A stretch of DNA of 64,000 nt from Lineus longissimus (taxonomy: Eukaryota; Nemertea; Pilidiophora; Heteronemertea; Lineidae): assembly GCF_910592395.1 (NCBI RefSeq), contig NC_088314.1:20664070-20728069 (forward strand). Reading direction: 5' to 3'. Made by a program: the position numbers and the translations under genes. Positions 10,501 to 24,050 of the stretch are shown in pieces. The notes beneath the pieces were generated by a model. It saw only the letters and a list, made by a program, of their open reading frames with translations. It had not been told where the DNA came from and ran no database searches. How positions within the stretch are numbered: position 1 is the stretch's first letter; the number at the start of each line of letters is the position of its first letter.

Positions 10501-12586
10501 TTTTTCATTGATTGATCCAACTATTGTCCTGAGAAAATCAGGGTTTAATGCTCGCTTCTTCAGCCCTGCTCAAAAACCCCCTTAGACATTTCCCCCCATT
10601 GGTTGAGAGGGGTTAGTATAAGGACTTGGGCTTGGAGAGATGACTGCCTCAAAGTCATAAAGTAGATAATACATTTTATTGCTGCTATTCCCATCCTCTC
10701 TCTGACCCTCCAGTGCTCTGAGTTGTCCTATGATGGGAATTGGATATAGATTTGCTAAGTTACCAGGTGCACATAGAATGTCTGCATGTTGTGTCACCCG
10801 ATGATGATGTCCTGCTGGGATCTATTTTCACAGAATGTGTGACTAATGTCACTCATACGCTCACAGCTATCTGAAACTCCTGGTGACATATTGTTACATT
10901 GTATCACAGTTGTATCTATTGTTGTGATGATGTAGCGATGATTATCATACTGCCGTTGTCGTGTTAGACTATTTTTAGAGTCGTATTAATAGATTACTGC
11001 TGACACGATCATGATGAACATATCAGTCAATACAAGATTCTTCGTTGGCCTGCAGCCGTGTCTCCACTTGAAAGTTCTCTATGATTTTCTCAAAGGGAGT
11101 CAACTTGTATGAATTGTTTTTCTCTTGAGATTATTCATTAGGGAGTTCCGTTTATAATTCACTCTTTATCATTGAATCCAATGACTCATGTGCAACACTG
11201 TTCAAGGCAATATTGCCATATGGCACTTTTTGGTCACTTTACTGTTTACATGCAGTGGTTGGTTCCTGATGTTTTGTATAGGTGGAACTAGTGTTGACAC
11301 TGGTGTCATCCAATGAAAAGCCTATCAAGCTATGCTGATTGGCCCTGGCCTCAGAACTCAATGAAATCAGTAATGGCATCCAAAATCATAATTCCACTAT
11401 CAATGGTACTGGTTTTTCTGTGATATTTACTTAAAACATTCATTTGGTTGCCAAGATTCAGATCTCAACAGTCAATAATAGTCATAGATCATATTTGATA
11501 GAAAATTTTTATATTCAAAAGAATCTCACATCAAATCTTACCCCGGGCAGCTTGTCCTTTGAGATAATTAGGCCACACGTTTTACATTTGTTGGATTACG
11601 GTCTTGTAGGGCTCCTGAAATTGATAATTGGGTGGTTAGGAGAGTAGATGAAAAGCAGTAATTTCAAAGGATTCTGCCAGTGCCGTACCAATTAGATTAA
11701 GATGTAGTGTATTTCACATTGCAGTGCTTATGTTTTCAAACCAAATCTAAGGTGACTCTCCCGACAGGGAAGTCATTTTGCAACTTATAGTGGTTATTTA
11801 CAAGCTTTTTGTGAGTTTTACAAATTTCAAAACTTCAAATTTGAAAAAGTTTCTCTCTTGAAAATCCCAAAACCGAGAAATAAATTAAACTTGGCCTGGA
11901 GTAAAACTCTGCATTGTCATGTGGGACCCCCAACTGGGAATCTTGGGGAAATCACGGTCAATAAATCACCAGAGCTGATTACAAACACTGATCGTAAATA
12001 ACCAGTCAGGCTAACTGTTGATTTGCAAGGAGTTTGCAAAATAGATTTGCATAGCGAGTGATTTGGCCAAATGGCGATAACTTGGTTAGATATGTCTCAT
12101 GTGGACATGTGGGATGTTTGATTAATTCATAGGAGACACGGTCATGGTGAGTCGTCTTCAGGCTGTGCACGACCACTCAGTTTGTGCAGTTCAGGATTCG
12201 GAAATTAGAATTGCAAGGATTTCATATTTTGTTACTTTAATTCGGATCACTCTGGGATTCTCTGCATTAAGCAACCTGGTGTTGAACTTCTCAAAATTTC
12301 TCACATTTTCAATGTTCTGATCAACAGTCTATCACTATTCCTTGGGACAGAAATTGTCCCTCATAGGATTGTCCTTACATTAGAATGTGGCAAAGCTCTT
12401 GCTTAGCTATTTGTCATGAAACCATTTGCGCACTGATTCTGTTCCCCACGGATGTTACAATGCAAGTAAAGTGACCTGTGTAAGGATATGAACGCCTTTG
12501 CTGCACGTGTGAGGTTCTTTAGTCTTTTCAAGAAGAAGTTGAGAGTTGAGGTACGGGGAAGGTAAGATGCAGACATTTTCTTCTTC

Positions 12587-13104
12587 GGTGTTCATTCTGT
12601 ATGGTACCATTACCACTGTTCCCCCTCCTATGGTGTTCATTCTGTATGGTACCATTACCACTGTTCCCCCCTCCAATGGTGTTCATTCTGTATGGTACCA
12701 TTACCACTGTTCCCCCCTCCAATGGTGTTCATTCTGTATGGTACCATTACCACTGTTCCCGCTGTCCTATGGTGTTCATTCTGTTTGGTACCATTACCAC
12801 TGTTCCCCCCTTTCTATGGTGTTCATTCTGGATGGTACCATTACCACTGTTCCCGCTGTCCTATGGTGTTCATTCTGTATGGTACCATTACCACTGTTCC
12901 CCCCTCCTATGGTGTTCATTCTGGATGGTACCATTACCACTGTCCCCCCCCCCCCCCTCCTATGGTGTTCATTCTGTATGGTACCATTACCACTGTTCCC
13001 CCCTTTCTATGGTGTTCATTCTGTATGGTACCATTACCACTGTTCCCCCCTTTCTATGGTGTTCATTCTGTATGGTACCATTACCACTGTTCCCGCTGTC
13101 CTAT
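12587..13104. repeat. 46-bp minisatellite, 11 copies, with a pyrimidine-rich core
   Basis: Units begin 'ggtgttcattctgtatggtacc' at 12587, 12632, 12678, 12724, 12771, 12818, 12865, 12911, 12964, 13011 and 13058. Spacing is 45-47 bp except one 53-bp unit caused by an expanded C tract. Each unit carries GGTACC and 'accattaccactgttcccc'. The unit lacks stop codons in several registers, so three overlapping open frames of 146-189 codons appear on the + strand. They encode repeats of the same unit in different frames (VPLPLF, GTITTV and similar) and are not genes. Confidence 0.95.
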
Positions 13105-13302
13105 GGGAGTGTTGAGATTCAGATACTTTTGAGTGACATCGCCATTGATCCAATCCATTGATCAATCCGCTTCCAATGCTTCAGTGTCTGAATTAGGTTA
13201 CCAATAGTGTCGGCACGCTTGTGTATTGATATCTGGTGACTCTAGAATTGATGTTGCTGTCAGTTAGTGTAGCTTGTATAGTATAGATGGCTCTGTGTGT
13301 CT

Positions 13303-13380
13303 GTTGGCGCAGTGGATTTGCATGACCTCTTGATCAGCCGAGCAGAGAGCTACGTGTAGCTAGGCGCGGGTCAAGGCTCC
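13303..13380 (+). mobile_element. tRNA-like SINE head (possible)
   Basis: 'gttggcgcagtggattt' resembles the RNA polymerase III A box (TGGCNNAGTGG) and 'cgcgggtcaaggctcc' about 60 bp downstream resembles a B box. The intervening sequence does not fold as a normal tRNA and there is no clean acceptor stem, so a tRNA-derived SINE or degraded tRNA copy is more likely than a working tRNA gene. Confidence 0.4.
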
Positions 13381-16300
13381 TCAGATCTGACCTACTGGTA
13401 TCGATCACGTGAAGCCTCAGTGTCAGGGTGTTGTGACATTTCAGAACGAAAATGTAATGCTATAATGCAGTCCTAATTAGCCTTCTATCATTACCAGAGA
13501 CTGTACCCAATGTACCCAATACTGAAGGCTTCGAATATCCTAGAATCATTAATATCATCAATATCTGTTCCACCCACTTAATGACGACATATTGAACAAT
13601 TACACATTGATCACTCGGTGGAATCAATCAAATACCTATCACTGTATAACTGCACTGCCTGCTTCCATGGGGTGGAGGCGTTCATTGCATGCGAGATATC
13701 CTCATCCCATACCTACTGTGAACCAACAAACTTTTACACATGTTTTACTTTTTGCAGATTTTTGATGAACTCGAACACTTTGCCTAGATACTGCTTTTTA
13801 ACTTACATGGCAATATTGCAAATCGCCCAGGCCAACCTGATAAACAATATCATTCGATATTCAAAGTCTACATTATCAAACCTTACACAAGTCAAAATGC
13901 AGGTCTCGGTGATATAATCAGAGCTTGGCTCTACATCACATGAATACTTCTCTATAGGTTCATTTATTCCCGTTTGAAATATTCATGATCATTTTCCGAA
14001 AATTAATTCAACCGATGAATTTGTGAGTCCTGGCAATACCAAACACCTTGGGGTTGTTGATAGTTTCTGGCTCTTGACTTGGCAACTATCGTTTTCTTTC
14101 CCAGTACGTCTCTCGGAATAAGACGTTCAGAGGTGAAAGGTTTGGGTGTATAGTGGAAGAGGTTCACCTAGTGAATCTGTAACACTAGTTATCTTGATTT
14201 AGAGAATCACTCCAAGGATCAGGCCAGGACACTCTGCACAGCAATAGCCTTTTAGAGCATATAGCCCATATTACTCTATCCGTGACAATCACAGTAACGT
14301 TGAGTTTTTCTCGGCGTGTGACACTGCATCTCTCCTTTACCTCCCAGTCCCGAGCGCCTCTCACAGGATCTAACCAATCCACTCTGATAGCAATTTATAG
14401 GAATTATTGATTCAACGACACTGGTCTCGAGCTCGCATGGTAAACTCCTGTGTGTGTCTGGGAGATGTGTTTCTACTTGGCATCAATACGCATGGTCGAA
14501 ATCCACACGTTTATGCTACATCTTGTCGTAGTTGGTATTTTCTGAATGCATCGCGTGATAACCCACTCTTGTGTAGATTCTGCTGATGCCCGCCGCCATG
14601 AGACGATTTCTCACATATTCGGTCATGGATTTATTGAGTTTGTTTCCGGTGATTGATTTTGTTTGGGATTTAATACAAATACAAAACCTGGCACACGTTT
14701 AAATTTAGTCCTGTCCGTGATTATCTATAGTCTTGCTCAATGTAAGTACGATTTGATTTTATAATTTCGCCCCAAGTTGGCCAAAAGTTCCTTGAACATT
14801 GATGGGGAATTTCGTTAGGAAGTGTATTGGGAGTCTGGCTTATTTTGGTGAAATGGACCAAGTGGTCTCACCCACCTTTCACACAATGATTCCTATGGAA
14901 TGTATGGGTGTATTTTGCAACTTGGGGTGGAATGACTCCATAGTGATTGTTGCTGTAGGTTTTGGTTCTGTAATTCTGTCAGGTCGGTTCTGTCAGCTGT
15001 AGTTTCCGTTTATTGTCCACATTTTTGAGTCTGGCTTGGTTTCACCTTTGTCTGCCACTTATACTACAGAAATAAAAGTCCCTTTCAAAATTAGTTTGGC
15101 TTTATTTGTAGTCCTGTCTCGTATTCTTCTTCTTGGGTTGTCCTCCTGTTCCACTGTTGGGCCATCTGACACTTTTGTTTGATTGATCTCGATTTCCAAA
15201 GTGGAATTTGGAAAGAAAACCTGAAAAAGATGTTAATATGTTGGTATGGAATCATTACTCTGTAAATAGTTTAGATGTCAGTCTTAGTTCAGGTTCTGCA
15301 CCATCCCAAAATATCACTGATGTGTCGTCATCTTTCAAAGAAAGTGACCTCACTTGGAATGTGCTGCCCTCTTTAGCCTGATGAGAAGACGATGATCTGA
15401 TATTCAGACGTCTTCTTACAGGTTGACAGTCACTTCCTCTGGGATCCATCAGGGGCTGGTCACGACCTTTGACCTTCAGATATAGAGGCGTTTATCAATC
15501 AATCAGACGTCAGTAGATGCGCCTTATTCGAATACTTGACCGCTAAGATGCGGTTACCTTGGAAACAGTGATGCTAAAATTGAACCAGCTGACATTGTCT
15601 CCTTTGGTGATGGATTAATAATCGGATGCGCTGGCAGTTTTGTGTTTTTTCGTGGGTCATGCTGATGTTGTGGACACGGTTGATTAGGTTGATATGTTCA
15701 TCAAATCATTTGATTATAACTTCTGCAGTTCAGTCTCCTGTTTATCACCTACAGGACTGATGTCTGTCTCTGGTGTTGAGCCCACATTATCCCAATGAGA
15801 ATTGGATACCCGTCCTAATCTCATAGTCCTTACTCTGACTATTAAAACAATCAAGTTGTCGTCAGATTTCCAAAGAAACGAACATCACCTTTGATGAAAA
15901 CTTTCTCGATCAATGAACACGGCTGTAGCATTAGATCTCAAAGAAATGTCGAAAGAAAGTCATCTTTAACGGCTGTCGTGTCATCATTATTCTCACTACA
16001 TAGCGAATAACTTCACTGCGTGACATTTCCAACAGTATTGTTTCTTCCGCCTGTCGGAAAAAAACTGATTATTACATTGAATGATTCCCTGGAGGCATGA
16101 CTAGGGAGTGTGTGATTTGAACGCTAGATGAGTCAGTGGAAATATTATTTTCTTTAAGGAAAAACCTATAGCTGCAGTAGTGTGAAAAGTAAATTCTTTG
16201 CATTATTTTTTGCCAATTGTGCAAAAAAACATTGCACTGGTTGGATTTCTGAAAAGTAAATTTTTGACTTCTCTAGAGCCAAGATTTGAAAAAAGCTGTA

Positions 16301-17364
16301 ATTGTGCCTGACACAAAAACATAACTTTGATTTGCTTTGTTCTTGAGATGTCTGTCTGGTTTAAAGTCGTGTGATGTGTCCATGACCACAAAGCTCTCGA
16401 CCTGCTTGCTGATGAAGAATAGAGAGGAATACTGGCCAAAGGACACCACTCTGACCACAAACCTCTAAGGCTCTGTGGCAAAAAATGCTCTAGGAGCCGA
16501 CTTCATTACCAAAAACACACCGACTGTCTGGCATGAATTAAAAAAATTCCAAACACAGAAGAAGAAGAATTATCTCTCTAAAATATTGAGACCAGAAAGG
16601 GTTTATTTTCCGGCGCTCCCAGGTCTTGATGGATCACTTCAGTGATGCGCTGGTAATCTCTAAGGCAACAGTTTGGATAGAAAGAGGCGAGATCATGCAC
16701 GCTCGCCACCAGAATCCAATTTGTGAAGACGCCATACGCTGTCATCGTAATGGCGATGAGTCATCGACAGAGATGGCTGCTTTGTTTCACAATGACAGTG
16801 TCATCTGTTGAGGAAGGATCAGTGATGGTGCAACTGGTCCTGATGACAGTGCAAGTCTCTGTCAGTCTGTGAATTGGCCAAAACTGCATGAAAATCACGT
16901 TTTGGTGTCTATTGGAGAGCATGTGCCCTCAAACTGTGCTGCTGAAGTCACAGCAGCGTTGGCTGTTTCGGGATGATTCTTAATCCTAAATCTCAAGTTG
17001 ATCGTTGGTGATCCTGTGTGAACAAGGTTCAGCCTGCACGGGAATGGCGAGGCCCTTGTGGTCGCTTGTCCTTCCCTGATCATCACGATACCTCAAGATC
17101 CCGTCTTACACGTTTCTCATCCTTTGTGTGTCATCGCATTTGATTATTTGTATCCATCAGGTGGCCTCCTCCATGACGAGATGAGATGACGTCTATTATA
17201 ACATGATAGTCCGCGCTAAATATTTGATGATATTATTAGATCTCATCTGTATTCCATGTTCGTGATAAGTCACATGTGATGTGTTCTGCAATTGTAATGT
17301 TTCACGAAGAAAAACTGAGGCCGTACCTGCATTTTGTATACTGTTCAGAAGTATTGGGAAGTGT

Positions 17365-17440
17365 GGTGGTATGGTGGTAAGAGTGTCAGTCTTCAGACCC
17401 AGGAGGTTGCGAATTCGATTCCCTCCTGAGTCTCTTTGTT
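17365..17440 (+). mobile_element. tRNA-like SINE head
   Basis: 'gtggtatggtggtaagagtg' is A-box-like, 'cagtcttcagacccag' lies where an anticodon arm would be, and 'gcgaattcgattcc' is a good B box. The flanks do not pair as an acceptor stem, which points to a SINE head and not a functional tRNA. No downstream boundary can be set by eye. Confidence 0.5.
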
Positions 17441-20400
17441 CTTTCCACGTTTGAGTTGGAAGGTTCGGGATGATGAAGCGCATTGGTCAGGATTGAAAAA
17501 GCGCTGTGTGAACTTCTTCATTCGGGCCGCTCCATCTTTGCCCAGTGAGAAACAGTCCATACAAATTGTGCCTGTTCCTCCTTTGTAAGTGGTCCCTTCT
17601 TTGCCCTGGTACAGGCTCTAGATGAGAAACCTCGTATAATAGTATCCAGCCTTTCACACCAAGATGATTAACCTCGTGTCGGTCCACACCAACGTCTGAT
17701 TCATAGAAATCTGCCGTGTTATTCTCCGCCCCATTGTTATCCGTCTAATGAGAATTTCATGTTAATTTCGCCGAGCTGGGATGTTTTTCAATAACTTATA
17801 ACTTCACCATGTGGATATGACGGCTTGATCTGTTTCAAGATCAGTCAAGTACACAATAGAGAGGCTTCGTCATCACAGATTGAGAAAGTGACACATTGTA
17901 GATGTTTCACCCTTTCATCAAGGGATGATCTCGTGGAATGTGCCCTGGCATTTGGTCACCAAGAACACCAGTCCAGATTCGCTGGAAGCAGTTGGATGGA
18001 ACCCTAGTTTCAGGTGCTGCTGGAGTCTGCAGTGCTCTGTACGCAGTCGATAAATGGAGACTTGACCTCTCCTTTTGTTTGAGGTGACTGTCAGTTGTCG
18101 CTGAACTTATCAGCAACTTCTCCGAAACAAATGTGCGCTCTTTGAGAAACAAAAAAATGCTTTCTGGGGCCTTTTTCAGCAAGTCTCGATGGGTTTCAGA
18201 CCAAACCTGTCTATTGATCCATCTGTTACTAATCCCTTCCTCTGGCTAATATTAGAAAAAGTTCTACGCAGTGAATATCTGATAAAAAAGTTCTCAATTT
18301 GGAATAATTTCTTCGGTGGATGTCTGCTGCCTGCTTGTTATTAGTGAAATCCACCAAAATAACTCATGCAAGAAAAGTTTGCAATTTCCAATATGATTTG
18401 TTGACTGGGCATTCCTAGTCCCCTTTGGCTAGTTATGGCTATATAGCATGTATGCTAAGATCTTATGTTTTTGAAAAAGTAATGTGGTTGCTTTGTTCGG
18501 TAGCACGTGGCGCCTGTATTATTGGAGTATGGTTGAATTCTTTCCATGCAGCCTTTGGGTAATCCTTCTAGAGTGCAAATATGATGCATTATGGATGAGA
18601 TTTGTTGAGGAATTCGAGGCAGTGTTTCTATCTTTTGTGTTTATGTCTTGCTTTCATTGGAAAGGTTCTGTTGGAGGACACTGCAAGCCCCGATTTTTGA
18701 CAATTTTTCTGTTGCAAATAGTAATTATTTGCAAAATCCGCTAAAATAAAACACGTACTTGCATATTTTATGATACACGGTCGTAGACTCACCCTGTATA
18801 AGTAGCGCATTGAATTGGTTTTGATAGAAATGAAAAAGAAGTTTTAGTATAATTGGCTGGGCAGGTTAAAAAAGTTCATGTTGGAAAACATTTTTGATAA
18901 ACGCCTTTCATGACATGGCATAAAATTGCTTTTGATAATAACATTTCTAAAAATAACTTCTTCAGCCTCCGATTTGATTCATCTGGCATCGTATCTGTTA
19001 TTTGATCTTCGCAATATAGCTGTAAATCTATCGATGTAATCAACAAGCTTTGACGTTTTCATACTTTGTCAGGCAAGTGTGGGAGGAACAGGAGGGTTAT
19101 CCATCTGATAAAGCTATAGTTAACGGCCTGGATGATATTAAAACATTGATTCGTACAGTTGTTTTGATCTATTTGTGTGTGGTAACACCGTGTGCCAGGT
19201 TTTGCGTATGTACACTGCACATCGTCGCATCCTCAATGTGTTGTTTAAAAAATCATTGGAAATTTCATTTGAATTCCAGACGTCTGTGTGAGTGGGTTAT
19301 CATTCGATGTAATGAGCTTTCTTGTGTATTTCAAATAGCGAGTGGGTGCTTCGTGAGTTGAATAAGCTGACTGTGGGATATTACTGAATATGAGATTTGG
19401 AGTTGAAAATTTGAAATTTGAATCGGAAATGTTCATGGTTCATTCACACACTCCCCTTCCTTGTGTCTTTCATAAGATTTGCCTGCCTCTAGTTCAGTTC
19501 AACGAAAACGGTATAAAACTTTACTGATTTATGGGATCTGTTAAAAACTATGTTGTTGCCGAATTCTCCAAACATGTCTAAAATTGTTTTCATGTTTTTA
19601 CTGACTGATGTGCTATTTGCTGGCTGTATTGTCTTTTTTATGATCCCTTTATTGTACATGCTTGGTCGGCCTGAGTATATAGAAGGGGATTAAACTCGTC
19701 ACCGTGCAGTGCCGTAGATTGACAGACTTTGTCTATTTATTGTAATATTTACAACGATTAGTCATGAATGGCTGCATAAATACAACAAACGACCAACCTC
19801 AGAATGTTCAGAATGAATACAATTGGCAGCATTCACACCATGTATAGAGCAGCATAATTTATGTGGCTTCACGAAAATGTGTATTTCTACCAAAAAAATG
19901 AGCAGTGGATGATTCAGTTGGCTTCCTTGTAGCCGTTAGTAAAGAATGGGCCACCCTGGACAAGGTTTTACACCTGAAGCCAAAACACCCTGCTATTAAC
20001 ACCTGAAGCATTGGGCAATGTTAAGAAAAACAACTTTCAAGAATTCAGAATTGTGAAAATAGTTTGTTGACAGATAAACACACAATTTTCTCTCTCGGCC
20101 TTACAAATGATAATTTTGTGGATTTCGGTGTCAGAACAGAAAAATGCTTGATATGGCATAAGATGGATAAAAATATGAATTGTGTGGACTGTTTACAATT
20201 TTATGAATGGTGGAGACATGACAGAACAGGTGCCATATCTATGGGCTAATTGACATGCGTAATGCTTGCGATTGCCTGGGGAAAACTTGTGGAATAAGTA
20301 TTGGTAATGTTGACAAAAGAAATGTTGGATTTACAAAAAAGCCTCAGAGAGTTGGTAGGGTGACTCAGAAATGACTGAGTTATATTTCTGAATATCAACT

Positions 20401-21423
20401 TTTGAGTTGAATTGACATTTACATATGTTGAAGTTTTTTCGATCTGAAAGGAAATATCCGTATAAAAATCATTTTTGTGTGTGCTGCCTTGGGGAGGAGT
20501 GTGTGAATGATGAGATTTTTCTCCGATGTCTGATGGTATATAGGGTGTATTGTGCGCTGGTATCTCATTGTTGGACTGATGTGGACTACTTTTTCCTGCC
20601 GGAATCATGTGTCGGAAGTGTACGCATTCAGCGACATCATCCTTGGCATTTCATGAATGGAGAAAACCTTCATAATGGAATATTTGCAGATTGCTGAATC
20701 GTGAAATGGTCTGGACAGCATCATTTGGCAAAATGTTTGAACTATTTCAATAATGGCATAAGCACCTCCTGGGATTCAAATGGTCATCAATTCATGTTAA
20801 TCGTTTATTGAGTTGATTTGGATGAAATGGACCTTCTAAACGACTGTGAGTGCTGACTGATATGACACTTACAAACATTAACAGGTTAGCAGTAAAACAC
20901 GTGATGTCATCGTTTGAAGGACTCTGCAGAGCGATTATCAGACTTGCCACTTCTTGAACCACTGACTGTCTTAACTGTATATACGAGAATATCAGTTTAA
21001 AACAGTCCATAGAAAGACTTTATCCTCATGACTCATTTGGTTGTCATATGAAAATCCCAACACCTTCTCTTCAGAATATAATTGGTGATATTGACCAAGA
21101 GCGTACTCACACCATGGTAGTTGCTAACTGTTCACCAATGAATGGAACACACATTGACTTCAAATGAATTGTGATAGATGACTGAGTGTATATAAAACAT
21201 ACGAAATATTGCTGCTCTGCTCATGAAAAGAACTACAGAGCGTGGTAAATGTACTTTACTAAATATCGAAAGTTCCCATAATGAAATGTTGTGTGAACTG
21301 GCTATATATACAAACATCTTAAAGACTAATTTATCAAGGGAGCCATGACGATAGACTGGTAAGTGTCATTAGCTACCAGACAAGAGTGTTGTGCCCAGCT
21401 GATGGACAATGTTTAAATTGCTA

Positions 21424-21790
21424 ATGGTTCCTTCTCAAAGAGAAACATTTGATGATTTCATGGATAGCGTTTGGAGTTATTGATGGTTCCTGAGAGTGGA
21501 TGTGGGCAGATACGAAAGATTAAGTGCCTGTGCCTAGACAACGGATCATGTAAAGTGTCAATGGTTCCCTCTCTAAAACAAAATATTGACACTTTTATCG
21601 ATATTGGAGCACAGCCTATGGATACCACCGACAGTAGCTACGAAAGACAAAACACTTTTTCATGACAATGCCCATCTTGCAGGCAATCGTCAAAGTGTCT
21701 GTGGTTGATCCTCAAAGACAAAAAACTTGACACTTTTATGGATTGTGTTTGAAGCTATTGACGTTCCCCAAGAGCAGATACCGTGCACAA
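21424..21790. repeat. Diverged tandem repeat, ~135-140-bp unit, about 3 copies
   Basis: Similar blocks begin near 21424 (atggttccttctcaaagag), 21558 (aatggttccctctctaaaac) and 21705 (tggttgatcctcaaagac). Each is followed by a 'gacacttttat(g/c)gat' or 'gatgatttcatggat' element and a later 'gga(g/c)' segment. Divergence is substantial, so the array is old. Confidence 0.5.
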
Positions 21791-24050
21791 ATTGATTTCC
21801 CCGCACACTCCAGGCCGACTATTGGAATGGAGCATGTTCATTGCGCAGAGCCCAGCCGGTGAAGACACAAGAGGAACTGCTGAGCTCCGGCTTAAGGGGA
21901 GTGAAGCACAGTGTGTAGAACCGCTTGATCAGTCTACGCTACATTGCGTCTGAAAGACATTTAGCTCTAGGCTAGCCTGTGTAGTATTGGAATTGGAATC
22001 AAGCAAGCACAGAGAAACTGTTGGTGGTTCAGTGAGGAGTGCGTACTCTTGTGACAGAATTTCATTTCTGCCTCGTATTTCAACGCTGGAACATTGATCA
22101 GCTGTGTGCCATTTCTGTACATTTCTGGTCATTATTGTAGGATAACGCAGTAACTGGGGTCTGTCATGTTTCATCCATTCATCACTCAACTCTGTTCATG
22201 ATCTGACTCCGTTTTATCCATTTTGCCATTCATGCATCAGACAACAAGTCTGGCTATAAACTCAACTGGTTTTTCAACGCAGGATCACGATTCAATAGTC
22301 AGTTTTTTCAGTGCTGTTCATGCGTTACCATCTCTCAACTTGGATCAGTATGACAGTAAAAACAAGCCAGGACAAAATCAAAAGGAATTTCCATGTCATC
22401 TTTCAAGACAGATCAGTTGTGGGCCATCATTCTAGAATCTTCTCTGTGCGATAAGTATGTGAGCAGTATTCAAGTAAGAACTGCCTATTTTACATTTCAT
22501 ACATCATATTGTACAACGAGCCCGGACTGAACTCGACATCAATTCCGTCTGCTGCGTGAAAGTCAACGATACCTAGTATTGGAATTTTAAGTGTAGTATA
22601 TGATTCTGAACTGTAAGCATGGTCTGAGTGTCTCTCTATATACCGGATATTGCGTCTAACTAATATCAATACTAATATTGCAATTCATGTCAACAGTGAG
22701 GTACTTCGTCTAGGATGCCAACTGATTATTGAAATTCATGTGTGGATATTTGTGCAAAGGTGAACCAGACTCTTGGTTGTACATTTCTTTAGATCAATGA
22801 GGAGGTCATGTATATTTCTTGAGCAAAATCTAACTCACCTGTTACAGGTGTTCAGTAGGGCACCTAGCTCAAGGCTTGATGGTACCTCATAGAGTATGGA
22901 GATATTCACGCTTTCGACTCGTTCATCATTGGAATGACTCCGACTTTGGGATTTCCACATATTTTGTTTTGATAAAAACTCATTGTGTACACTATTTAGC
23001 CGTAGTCAAAACAACATTGCCAATTTCTTGAACAATCTTGTCAAAAGTAATGGTTTTGCACAGCAATATTAAGAACTTTGCTATTCTGTTAAATCATTCT
23101 TGTCAAAGGTGATTGATGCGAACAGTTCTTTAATTGAATAGTCTATTGCAAGTCGCTCTCTGTTGAATGCGTTGGGGATTGAAGCATACTCCGATGCACT
23201 GGTGATTGTGTGTAACGTCTGAAAGGAGAACAACTCGTTAGATTCTGGTGGATATCAACATATTGGCTCATTCCATCTACTGCGCGGCAATTCTCTACGG
23301 AGAAGAATACCATGGACGCTCTCCTACATGGAACAGTTTTGTGGAATATTACTCACTAAGGTAGGCGAGCGCCAGATCAGTGTATGGATATTCTACGTTA
23401 ACTAATTAGCAATATGAGTTACTCTGGCCTTGGATACGATTGATTAATGTAATTGACCATGGTTAGTTGTTGGGGATACATTTGAAAGAAGAGGAAAGTA
23501 GAGAAGTACTGTAGTGATTAGTAGAGAAACCGATCAAAGGAGTGCAACACTATAGGAATAAAGGAATTCAGCAACGAATACTCTACTGGAATACAACAGC
23601 AAAGAGGAATACACAATAAACATAGGTTGCAATAGAGATAGGAACACAGAGTCTGGTCATAGCCAAGAGTTAATTTCAACTTTGATTTCTTGCTTGCGAT
23701 GAAGAAAGCTTAAATCAGGAGATTCAATGTCAAGGTAAAGGTCTATCAAAAGATAACTCTGGTAACGCTTCCCCCTCAGATGATCGCTAACGTATCAAGG
23801 GTAACTTATTCTGACTTTGATGACTTCAGGCTCGTCTAAAGGTCCAGTTTCTTTATCGCCTGATTAATGGATGGGGTGGAATGCCATGAACATTATATCG
23901 CATATCTGTAGAAAAAACCATACGGTTCAAGATGAATAAGTGATCTTGCTATGGGTTCTAGCATAGGTAACCTGTGGATATACTACTGCTAGCTTTATAG
24001 AATGTACGAACAAATGTGTACGAAACACATTACAGGATCATCGGTTCGCT

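Larger units (their letters stand above)
4630..24050 (+). other. First part of the ~50 kb SRPK intron, no coding exon recognised
   Basis: About 19 kb without a convincing exon on either strand. Open frames are short and lack protein-like composition. It holds the repeats and fold-back listed separately (5078-5425, 5608-5876, 7416-7535, 12587-13104, 21424-21790) and SINE-like tRNA heads (13303, 17365). A - strand frame at 5937-6143 (68 codons) looks faintly protein-like but has no recognisable motif. Confidence 0.55.

Noticed and set aside
12546-13161. Three overlapping + strand frames of 146-189 codons and - strand frames.
   Set aside because: They are translations of the 46-bp minisatellite in different registers.
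13618-13917. 99-codon + strand frame.
   Set aside because: No domain or conservation-like pattern, and its length is within chance for this amount of AT-rich sequence.
17365-17440. Functional tRNA gene.
   Set aside because: The A and B box-like sequences are present but the acceptor stem does not pair. The same holds for the heads at 13303, 39156, 40352 and 57811.
20246-20608. 120-codon - strand frame.
   Set aside because: Low-information Ser/Asn/Thr-rich translation of AT-rich DNA, with no motif or splice context.
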